Shown here: piece by piece, positions 1 to 4,710 of the stretch
Numbering within the stretch: the first letter of the stretch is position 1
How the letters are laid out: each line of letters starts with the position of its first letter
Assembly: GCA_946404295.1 (NCBI GenBank)
Contig: CAMJDE010000073.1
Span: forward strand, 1-8,089
From: an uncultured Clostridia bacterium
GTDB taxonomy: Bacteria > Bacillota > Clostridia > Oscillospirales > CAG-272
DNA length: 8,089 nt
Direction: 5' to 3'
Position numbers and translations under genes: made by a program
Notes under the pieces: model-generated
Told to the model about the DNA's origin: nothing
Database searches by the model: none
The model's input: the letters and a program-made list of their open reading frames with translations, nothing else

Positions 1-138
1 GGAAAGGCGTTGGGCGAGGTCGAGCGTCTCCTTGACCGTGGCGACGTCGTCGAGGAAAGCGTAGACTTCCTCGCGTGTTTTCAGGCGCAGCAGTGCGTCG
101 CAGAGCAGATCGGTGCTCTCGTTGTGCCAATGGGTCAT
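1..138 (-). CDS. TrpR-like YerC/YecD family regulator, N-terminal 46 residues (cut by the window edge)
   Basis: This is a minus-strand partial gene that runs off the left edge. The ATG is the complement of 136-138, with a strong ribosome site (complement of CCTCCT at 145-150) six bases upstream. The visible protein starts MTHWHNESTDLLCDALLRLK and continues with a stretch of the form REEVYAFLDD...T..E...LAQRL. From memory this closely follows the N-terminus of B. subtilis YerC (LKDLEECYRFFDDLCT...LAQRL), a member of the Trp-repressor superfamily. In that family the DNA-binding helix-turn-helix lies downstream, outside the window, so it cannot be checked here. YerC-type proteins are presumed DNA-binding regulators of poorly defined target. 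The gene has its own promoter (225-253) and an octamer array in its leader, which suggests autoregulation by inference. Family assignment is confident; function is not. Confidence 0.85.
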   Translation of the reverse strand, partial: MTHWHNESTDLLCDALLRLKTREEVYAFLDDVATVKETLDLAQRLS

Positions 139-144
139 CGTTTT

Positions 145-150
145 CCTCCT
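145..150 (-). promoter_or_regulatory. Ribosome binding site of the YerC-like gene
   Basis: Read on the minus strand this is AGGAGG, six bases before the ATG. It fixes the start of the partial regulator gene. Confidence 0.85.
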
Positions 151-161
151 CGCTTCCGTGG

Positions 162-215
162 TTCAGCGGTTTAGCGTTTTAGCACTTTAGCGTTTTACCG
201 CTTTAGCGTGCTAAA
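162..215. repeat. Tandem octamer array (TTTAGCNN) ending in a 14-bp palindrome; candidate operator
   Basis: Read on the plus strand, six octamers follow each other without a gap: TTCAGCGG (162), TTTAGCGT (170), TTTAGCAC (178), TTTAGCGT (186), TTTACCGC (194) and TTTAGCGT (202). The last one forms, with the following bases, the palindrome TTTAGCGTGCTAAA (202-215). The array lies between the minus-strand promoter and the ribosome site of the YerC-like gene, so it would be in the 5' leader starting within a few bases of the transcription start. An array of half-sites with an 8-bp step is a plausible operator for the TrpR-superfamily protein encoded next to it. A role as RNA structure, or simple tandem expansion, is also possible. 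Confidence 0.7.
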
Positions 216-224
216 TTACGACTA

Positions 225-253
225 ATGATAACACGCCGCCGGCGATTTGTCAA
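225..253 (-). promoter_or_regulatory. Promoter of the YerC-like gene
   Basis: On the minus strand the -35 is TTGACA (complement of 248-253) and the -10 is TATCAT (complement of 225-230), with a 17-bp spacer. Transcription would start near 218, just before the octamer array, giving a leader of about 80 bases. The spacer and flanks resemble the pyr promoter at 4559-4587. Confidence 0.75.
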
Positions 254-365
254 GGGGGAAAACCGGTTTTTTTCGTTTTTTTCAAAAAACCGTAAGGAGA
301 ACGCGCACGCGTGATACTATAATAGGTGAGAAAACGGCGGGATATGACCCCCTGATCCCGGTCGA
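254..365. other. Divergent intergenic stretch without a gene
   Basis: The whole gap between the two divergent genes is 139-415. In this middle part I see no gene. It holds a T-rich imperfect inverted repeat (CGGTTTTTT at 264-272 with AAAAAACCG at 284-292), a short inverted repeat ACGCG-CA-CGCGT (301-312) and an isolated TATAAT (318-323). The TATAAT has no convincing -35 at the right distance. It might be a second, upstream start for the lipoprotein gene at 416, but support is weak. Confidence 0.4.
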
Positions 366-394
366 TTGGCAGGGGCGCGCGGTTCGGGTATACT
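366..394 (+). promoter_or_regulatory. Probable promoter of the 214-residue lipoprotein gene
   Basis: TTGGCA (366-371) and TATACT (389-394) are separated by exactly 17 bp. The predicted start near 401 falls almost on the ribosome site (AGGAGG, 403-408), so the leader would be only about 15 bases long. That is short but workable. The TATAAT at 318-323 is the alternative. Confidence 0.6.
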
Positions 395-415
395 GAAGGA
401 CGAGGAGGAACGAAA

Positions 416-1060
416 ATGAAACGAACGACGGCATTCCTTTTGGCGCTGTTGCTTGTCGCGGGGTGCTGCTTCGCTCTCTCGGGGTGCAAAAAAACGGCGG
501 ACGAACGGGCGTTTGAAGCCGCCCGTGCGACGCCGGTCGAGGGCATCCGACCGACCGCACACGGCGCCGGATATTGGTTCGCGCTTGAGGGCGCGGACGA
601 GCCGGGCGGGATTAATCAGCCGATTTGGCAAATCATCGACTGGGTTTTTTACCGAACCGCCGGGGATCTCGTCGACGCGGCGCCCGACGTTTTCACCGGG
701 CGGGTCAAGGAAATCTCGTTTGCGGTCGTGGACGATACGGCGGGAACGGGCTTGAACCGCCTGCTCTACACCCTCTACACCGTCGAGGTGACCGAGACCT
801 GTAAGGGTTCGGCGCGCGGAACGGTTGCGGTCGGGATGCCGGGCGGGATCGGCGTGCGGCTTGAGGAGCAGGACGAGATCCGGCGCGACGCCGGGCTTCG
901 CCCGTACGTTCTCGCCAACGTCGAACTCGACATCGGGGAAACTTATCTGTTCTGCACGCGCAAAAACGGGGACCGTTACGATCATTTCGGAATGTGGCAA
1001 TTCGTTTTCCCCTCCGATTCCGACGCCGCGGCGGTGATCCGTCGGGTGTGCGAGGGGTGA
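416..1060 (+). CDS. Secreted lipoprotein of unknown function (214 residues)
   Basis: I do not recognise a named family. The ATG is preceded by AGGAGGAA (403-410) at good spacing. Residues 1-24 are a lipoprotein signal peptide: a basic MKR start, a hydrophobic run and LSGC, with Cys24 as the likely lipid-carrying residue. A second lipobox-like string, LVAGC, ends at Cys17. Residues 85-180 look beta-rich: a D-VFTGRVKEI strand, LLYTLYTVEV, a T-CKG turn, TVAVGMPGG and later ELDIGETYLF. From memory this pattern (exported-protein strand, 'y.v.V...KG', 'G..YL.f') recurs in small bacterial surface proteins with an OB-like barrel; that is an inference from pattern only. The protein should sit on the outer face of the membrane. 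No terminator is evident after it, and the next lipoprotein gene, which has its own promoter, begins 123 bases later. Confidence 0.85.
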   Translation: MKRTTAFLLALLLVAGCCFALSGCKKTADERAFEAARATPVEGIRPTAHGAGYWFALEGADEPGGINQPIWQIIDWVFYRTAGDLVDAAPDVFTGRVKEISFAVVDDTAGTGLNRLLYTLYTVEVTETCKGSARGTVAVGMPGGIGVRLEEQDEIRRDAGLRPYVLANVELDIGETYLFCTRKNGDRYDHFGMWQFVFPSDSDAAAVIRRVCEG

Positions 1061-1076
1061 CGCGAAACGCGGTCGC

Positions 1077-1110
1077 TTGACAAGGGCGCGGGGATCGGGG
1101 TGCGTTTTGT
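1077..1110 (+). repeat. Intergenic TTGACAA module, copy A
   Basis: This stretch begins with CGCTTGACAA just ahead of a GCGCGGGG run and ends with GGTGCGTTTTGT. Copy B at 2814-2850 has the same start and the same end, differing in two bases after TTGACAA and by a short gap in the G-rich middle. The TTGACA here has no -10 at 17 bp. The working promoter seems to be the one at 1114-1142. Confidence 0.55.
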
Positions 1111-1113
1111 ACC

Positions 1114-1142
1114 TTGTATTTCCAAACGGAGTCTGATATGAT
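1114..1142 (+). promoter_or_regulatory. Promoter of the 523-residue lipoprotein gene
   Basis: TTGTAT (1114-1119) and TATGAT (1137-1142) are 17 bp apart, 42 bp before the ATG at 1184. The stronger-looking TTGACA at 1077-1082 is too far upstream to act as its -35. Confidence 0.65.
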
Positions 1143-1183
1143 AGAAACGGAAAAGAGTCCCGCTTCACGGAAAGGAGAACGGT

Positions 1184-2755
1184 ATGAAGAAAACGGCTGC
1201 ATTTTTGATGGCGCTTTTGCTGGCGGCGGGGTGCCTTTTTGCGCTTGCGGGATGCGTGAAACGCTACACGGCTGCCGACCTGTCGGCGTATCTTGATAAA
1301 GAGGGTTTCGTCGCGGGGATGTCCCAAAAAGAGTTTGTCGAAAAAGTCGAGAAGATCGAAGGCGAAAAAGTCGGGGTTCTCCAATGGGACGGCGACCAAT
1401 GCGGCGGATGTGAAATCAACAGTACGAACGGCTCGTATTCGAACGGCTACGTCGCGGTTGAAGACGAGGGAGAAGCCGTCTATTACAACACGATCTCGGT
1501 GACAGCGAATCTCAAAGGATTGAAGCTGCCCGCGGGGATCCGGTTTTCCGATACGCTTGCAGACGTTTTGAAGAAACTGTCGGTCGAAGGTGATCCGTTA
1601 AGCGAGTTCACGCCCGACCCCGAAACGACCGACGTGATGACGCTTTTCGCCGGGGGGAACGTCGCCCTGAAGCTGACCGATCACCGACTCACGCAGACCG
1701 AAACAGAAGAAACCGACCCCGGAACGGTCGTTTGCGTTTGGGACGTCAAATATCCTCTCGTATTGGAGTTTTCGGAGGTCACGACCAGACCGCTCGACTA
1801 CGACCGCACCGATACCGTGACGCGCACGGTCAGGTTCCTGTTTGCAGACGAGAGCAGTCCTCTCGGAAGTTTTTGCATCGACGTGACCGAACGCTATCCC
1901 CTGATGCAGCGCTACTCAAAGGAAGCGTACGCGATCATGAACGCCCTTTTCGCCTCCGAGAAACTTGACGGCTACGCCTTTAAAAAGGCCGTGATCGACC
2001 CGTATCACGACGATTTTCACGACGCAGAGGACCCGGAACCGGAAATGCCGGACGAAGCGGAGATCGTCGTTGACGGAAAACGCTATACGGGAACGCTCCA
2101 GCGCTCGATGACCGGCGCTGCGCTCTACGAAAAATTCAAGGATTATCCCGAATTCTCCTACTTCCGTGACGACGGCTATTTCCGGTTGGACGCCGAGGGA
2201 AAACTGACCCGGTTCGTTCTGAACGTTTCCAAGAGTTTCGTTTCTCAATCCGAATCCACGCCGGAAGACGGGCAGAGAGCGGCGGAACGCTTCTTCTCGA
2301 CCAATATCACGTACGCAAACCTAAGCGACTACGCGGTTACGGTCTCCGAAGTGGGTCGGGCGTTCGGTACGGACCTGTATACGGTCACGTTTGTCCGAAT
2401 GATCGGAGACGTCGAAACGCTGGATAGGGCGACGATCCGAGTCCTCGGCAACGGAACGATCTACACCTTTGATTCTTCCATGCTGGGGAGGATCCGTCTG
2501 ACCGAGAATCCGTTCGATCCTGAAACCGTGCAAGCGGCGATCGAAAAGAAGTTCCGCGCCGCCGTCGGGGATCAGGAATCACTTTTCGATTCGATCGACT
2601 ACGAGATCGAAGAAACCGTCCTCACCCTACTGAAAGACGGGACCCCCGCTCTGCTCGTCACCCTCACGCCCACGCTGACCGAAGTCCGACGGGACGGGAG
2701 CGGGTGGACGTACGCAAAGACCGAAACGCTGATCGTCCGGTTTGCCGAAGAATAA
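1184..2755 (+). CDS. Large secreted lipoprotein of unknown function (523 residues)
   Basis: The ATG follows AAAGGAG (1171-1177) at a six-base spacing. Residues 1-24 are a lipoprotein signal peptide with LAGC at 21-24 and a second lipobox-like LAAGC ending at Cys17. It closely matches the signal of the preceding gene (MKKTAAFLMALLLAAGC versus MKRTTAFLLALLLVAGC). The mature protein is soluble-looking and acidic, with no further membrane segment. A CxxC (Cys73, Cys76) lies in the N-terminal half. Residues 108-135 have the pattern LKGLKLPAGI-FSDTLADVLKKL, which I have seen in clostridial lipoproteins of unknown role. A proline- and acid-rich linker (about 278-292) leads to a C-terminal half whose strand-rich part (about 331-500) resembles the outer domain of the membrane protein at 3368-4492. 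A terminator follows at 2769-2796. Cell-surface location is well supported; function is unknown. Confidence 0.88.
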   Translation: MKKTAAFLMALLLAAGCLFALAGCVKRYTAADLSAYLDKEGFVAGMSQKEFVEKVEKIEGEKVGVLQWDGDQCGGCEINSTNGSYSNGYVAVEDEGEAVYYNTISVTANLKGLKLPAGIRFSDTLADVLKKLSVEGDPLSEFTPDPETTDVMTLFAGGNVALKLTDHRLTQTETEETDPGTVVCVWDVKYPLVLEFSEVTTRPLDYDRTDTVTRTVRFLFADESSPLGSFCIDVTERYPLMQRYSKEAYAIMNALFASEKLDGYAFKKAVIDPYHDDFHDAEDPEPEMPDEAEIVVDGKRYTGTLQRSMTGAALYEKFKDYPEFSYFRDDGYFRLDAEGKLTRFVLNVSKSFVSQSESTPEDGQRAAERFFSTNITYANLSDYAVTVSEVGRAFGTDLYTVTFVRMIGDVETLDRATIRVLGNGTIYTFDSSMLGRIRLTENPFDPETVQAAIEKKFRAAVGDQESLFDSIDYEIEETVLTLLKDGTPALLVTLTPTLTEVRRDGSGWTYAKTETLIVRFAEE

Positions 2756-2768
2756 AGCGTTTTCCCTT

Positions 2769-2796
2769 CCCCCGGGAATACCCGGGGGACTTTTTT
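2769..2796 (+). terminator. Intrinsic terminator after the 523-residue lipoprotein gene
   Basis: A perfect 8-bp GC stem, CCCCCGGG (2769-2776) with CCCGGGGG (2781-2788), closes a four-base AATA loop. It is followed after AC by six T (2791-2796). It lies 13 bases after the stop codon. Confidence 0.9.
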
Positions 2797-2799
2797 CAT

Positions 2800-2850
2800 C
2801 TTTCGGGGTTCAGGCGCTTGACAAACGCGCGGGGGCGGGTGCGTTTTGTC
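2800..2850 (+). repeat. Intergenic TTGACAA module, copy B
   Basis: Bases 2800-2837 match 4541-4578 at 35 of 38 positions. The three differences are adjacent (CAG here, TTT there). The shared parts are CTTTCGGGGTT and GCGCTTGACAAACGCGC plus a G run. The right half continues to GCGTTTTGTC (2841-2850), which can pair with GACAAACGC (2820-2828) apart from one bulged base; this end is shared with copy A. The module directly follows a terminator in copies B and C. No -10 lies 17 bp from this TTGACA. Confidence 0.7.
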
Positions 2851-2852
2851 TC

Positions 2853-2880
2853 TTTACTTTTTTCGTTTTTTCCGTATAAT
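2853..2880 (+). promoter_or_regulatory. Promoter of the XRE/sigma-4 gene pair
   Basis: A perfect TATAAT (2875-2880) has a weaker -35, TTTACT (2853-2858), at 16 bp. Transcription would start near 2887, some 30 bases before the GTG start. The inverted repeat of module copy B sits immediately upstream of the -35, a position suited to an activator or repressor. Confidence 0.65.
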
Positions 2881-2918
2881 AGAGACAGGAACCGCAAACC
2901 AACGAAAGGAGACGAACC

Positions 2919-3371
2919 GTGGGTCTTTCGGACGCCATTCTCGAACTGCGGACGGCAAACGCCCTCTCCCAAGAGGAACTTGCCGAACGCCTTTTCGTCT
3001 CGCGGCATCTCGTTTCCAAGTGGGAGCGGGGCGAGCGAAGCCCGGATTATCCGATGATCGAGACGATCGCCGGACTTTTCGGCGTGCCGGTCGAGCGGTT
3101 GGTCGATCGGCGCGACCTGGTTTTCCGGGAACTCGGAGACTGCCTCGGAAACGGGGCGCCGCCCGACGAAACGCGCCTGACCGAGTATCTCAACCGATTT
3201 CTTTCCTGGCTGCCGCGCCGGACGGCGGATATTTTTCTCAATCGCTACTACTTACTCAAAACGACGGCGGAGATCGCCGATAAATACGGGATCGGCGAAA
3301 ACCACGTCCGCAGTATTCTGTCCAAAACCCGCAAGAGGTTGAAAAAAGCGTTGAAGGAGGAAGAGAAATGA
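2919..3371 (+). CDS. XRE helix-turn-helix protein with a sigma-70 region-4-like C-terminus (150 residues)
   Basis: This is a predicted cytoplasmic transcription regulator built from two DNA-binding parts. The start is a GTG, fixed by AAAGGAG (2905-2911) at seven bases. Residues 1-62 are a standard XRE/Cro-CI domain: LSQEELAERL, then VSRHLVSKWERGERSPDY, then the helix AGLFGVPVERLV. Residues 84-146 follow sigma-70 region 4: a helix ending LSWLPRRTADIFLNRYY, then TTAEIADKYGIGENHVRSIL and a basic TRKRLKKALKEEE tail. There is no region 2, so it lacks the part that binds core polymerase and melts the -10; it is unlikely to be a conventional sigma factor. Its stop overlaps the start of the next gene (ATGA, 3368-3371), a membrane protein with an anti-sigma-like N-terminus. 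By inference the two act as regulator and membrane partner. It might also be annotated simply as XRE-family or sigma-like helix-turn-helix. Confidence 0.88.
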   Translation: MGLSDAILELRTANALSQEELAERLFVSRHLVSKWERGERSPDYPMIETIAGLFGVPVERLVDRRDLVFRELGDCLGNGAPPDETRLTEYLNRFLSWLPRRTADIFLNRYYLLKTTAEIADKYGIGENHVRSILSKTRKRLKKALKEEEK

Positions 3372-4492
3372 ACGGGATCGTCCTGTATAACGCGCTGACG
3401 CGCATCGACGAGACGCTGATCGCACACGCCGTCGAAACCCCCGCGCGCCCCGCGCGGGTCCGCCGTCCCGCACGGCTCGTCCCCCTGCTTGCCGGGTGCG
3501 CCTGCCTGGTTCTAATCTGCGGCGTCGCGCTCTTCGCACGCTTCGCCGGGTTTATGAACGGCGGGAAAGGGAGCGGAGTGCCGCACGGAAACGGTACGAC
3601 GGCGACCGCCCTGACCGAATATACCGCCCTGCTCTACGCAAACGGCGCGGGAGGAGGAAGCGACAACACGACGCCGCGATACGAGGGAAAGCCTTTCGGT
3701 TCGTTTGAAACTTACAAAAAAGAGGGGATGAAACCGAAAACCGTCACGCTGTTCGGAAAACCGGTGACCCTGTACTACTCCGACACGGTCAAAGCGGGGT
3801 ACTCCGTTCCTTTCGACAGGGATTTCTACGAATTCTTTTCGGAAGGCACCAACGACTACTACCTTATTACGTTCCGTTCGGACACGGGGAAGATCGCGAC
3901 GTATCAAACCAGTCCGTCCTACCGCGCCGACTACTCCTCGCCCGTCGGCGTCGCCTCGACCGACGAAGAGTTCCTTGCCTACGCGAACGCGGTCCTGGCG
4001 GAATACGCGGGCGTTTCGACCGAGGGCTGGGAGACGGCGGTCGGACGCAGCGTAAGGAAATGGAAATCCGGAGAGCGCTACGTTCACGTCGTGGACGGGC
4101 GCACCGTGGCGGTATCGGAGAGCGAGTACGAGGAACTTGCCGGTTCAATCGTCAAGATCACCTATACGAAAAAGATCGGCGGGATCGATCGGTGCGACCG
4201 GATGACGGTCGAAATGACCGATGCGGGCGAGATCATCGGGTTCGGCGCAATCAACTACGAAGACGGATTCAAACCGTTTCTGTCGATCAATCCGGATCGG
4301 GCGAAAATCGAGGAGGCGGCGTGGCGGGCGTTCGGTTCCTCCGGTATTCACGGGTATTCGTCCGCTTCGATTTGGAAAACCGAACTGTTCGCCTCGGAAA
4401 ACTCGCTCTGGGCTGTTGTGAGTATTCATTACAAAATCGGCGAAGCGTACGGCGGGGTCCAGTACGCGATCGAGGTCGCGCGGATCGAGTGA
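3368..4492 (+). CDS. Single-pass membrane protein, putative anti-sigma-like partner of the XRE/sigma-4 protein (374 residues)
   Basis: The ATG overlaps the previous stop by four bases and is served by AAGGAGG (3354-3360), so translation is coupled. Residues 1-37 are cytoplasmic and basic near the membrane. They carry LYNALTRIDETLIAHA, a motif I recall from clostridial membrane proteins encoded after ECF-type sigma genes; no family search was possible. Residues 38-60 form the one membrane helix. A flexible Gly/Thr/Ser-rich stretch (about 64-105) follows, then an outer domain to residue 374. Within it, about 168-305 (a D-GKIATY strand, a helix around 198-214, then IVKITYTKKIGG-DRCDRMTVEM-DAGEIIGFGAI) resembles residues 331-435 of the lipoprotein at 1184-2755, and residues 306-374 repeat its helix-plus-strands end. 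There is no protease or kinase motif. Topology is confident; the anti-sigma role is inferred from the coupling and the N-terminal motif. Confidence 0.8.
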   Translation: MNGIVLYNALTRIDETLIAHAVETPARPARVRRPARLVPLLAGCACLVLICGVALFARFAGFMNGGKGSGVPHGNGTTATALTEYTALLYANGAGGGSDNTTPRYEGKPFGSFETYKKEGMKPKTVTLFGKPVTLYYSDTVKAGYSVPFDRDFYEFFSEGTNDYYLITFRSDTGKIATYQTSPSYRADYSSPVGVASTDEEFLAYANAVLAEYAGVSTEGWETAVGRSVRKWKSGERYVHVVDGRTVAVSESEYEELAGSIVKITYTKKIGGIDRCDRMTVEMTDAGEIIGFGAINYEDGFKPFLSINPDRAKIEEAAWRAFGSSGIHGYSSASIWKTELFASENSLWAVVSIHYKIGEAYGGVQYAIEVARIE

Positions 4493-4508
4493 TTTCCCCG
4501 CTCTTTTT

Positions 4509-4537
4509 CCCCTCGGGGCGACCCGAGGGGATTTTTT
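4509..4537 (+). terminator. Intrinsic terminator after the membrane protein gene
   Basis: CCCCTCGGG (4509-4517) pairs perfectly with CCCGAGGGG (4522-4530) around a GCGA loop of the stable GNRA type. Six T follow (4532-4537). It separates the regulator pair from the pyr operon. Confidence 0.92.
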
Positions 4538-4540
4538 ATT

Positions 4541-4578
4541 CTTTCGGGGTTTTTGCGCTTGACAAACGCGCGGGGGCG
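4541..4578 (+). repeat. Intergenic TTGACAA module, copy C
   Basis: This copy is identical to 2800-2837 at 35 of 38 positions and, like it, directly follows a terminator. Unlike copies A and B, its TTGACA has a TATAAT at the right distance, so the module here forms the -35 half of the pyr promoter. Confidence 0.7.
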
Positions 4579-4587
4579 TGATATAAT
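4559..4587 (+). promoter_or_regulatory. Promoter of the pyr operon
   Basis: Consensus TTGACA (4559-4564) and TATAAT (4582-4587) are separated by 17 bp with a G-rich spacer. Transcription should start near 4594, right at the 5' edge of the PyrR-binding hairpin, giving a leader of about 117 bases before pyrC. Confidence 0.9.
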
Positions 4588-4594
4588 TAGGTAA

Positions 4595-4697
4595 ATTCTT
4601 TAAGAGGGTCCCGTGAGGCCGTCAAGAATGGCAACTGAATCGGACGAAGGTCGGTTTATCGGACTGCTTTTCTTGTGGCGAAAAGCGGTCGTTTTTA
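4595..4697 (+). promoter_or_regulatory. PyrR-type transcription attenuator (leader of the pyr operon)
   Basis: Three competing RNA structures can be drawn. (1) A PyrR-binding hairpin: lower stem ATTCTT (4595-4600) with AAGAAT (4624-4629), a purine-rich bulge on the 5' side, upper stem GGTC (4607-4610) with GGCC (4617-4620), and hexaloop CCGTGA (4611-4616), which fits the family's CNGNGA loop. (2) A terminator: GACTGCTTTTC (4662-4672) with GAAAAGCGGTC (4680-4690), one G-U pair, then GTTTTTA. (3) An antiterminator: CAAGAA (4623-4628) with TTCTTG (4670-4675) and GCA (4631-4633) with TGC (4665-4667), extended inside by AATCG (4638-4642) with CGGTT (4652-4656). Structure 3 uses one arm of each of the others. 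In the known mechanism, UMP-bound PyrR holds structure 1, the terminator forms and the operon is switched off when pyrimidines are plentiful. pyrR itself is not in the window. Confidence 0.9.
4662..4697 (+). terminator. Regulated terminator of the pyr attenuator
   Basis: An 11-bp stem (4662-4672 with 4680-4690) closes a seven-base loop and is followed by GTTTTTA. It ends only 13 bases before the pyrC ATG and is preceded by a mutually exclusive antiterminator, so it is conditional rather than an ordinary gene end. Confidence 0.88.
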
Positions 4698-4710
4698 TAA
4701 GGAGGGCGTT

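Noticed and set aside
264..292. Inverted repeat CGGTTTTTT / AAAAAACCG as a terminator
   Set aside because: It is AT-rich and weak, has a long loop, and sits between divergent promoters where no transcript needs to end.
1077..1082. TTGACA as the -35 of the 523-residue lipoprotein gene
   Set aside because: No -10-like hexamer occurs 16-18 bp downstream; TTGTAT/TATGAT at 1114-1142 has the right spacing.
317..1399. Minus-strand open frame of 360 residues opposite the first lipoprotein gene
   Set aside because: The plus-strand gene has a ribosome site, a signal peptide and sensible composition; the antisense frame has none and runs across two genes.
3488..3499. LLAGC in the membrane protein as a lipobox
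   Set aside because: It lies at residues 40-44 after a 37-residue basic, non-hydrophobic segment and in the middle of the membrane helix, so a single-pass anchor is the better reading.
4675..4710. Longer pyrC with a GTG start at 4675
   Set aside because: The extra 12 residues come from the attenuator terminator and its T run; the ATG at 4711 has a perfect ribosome site.
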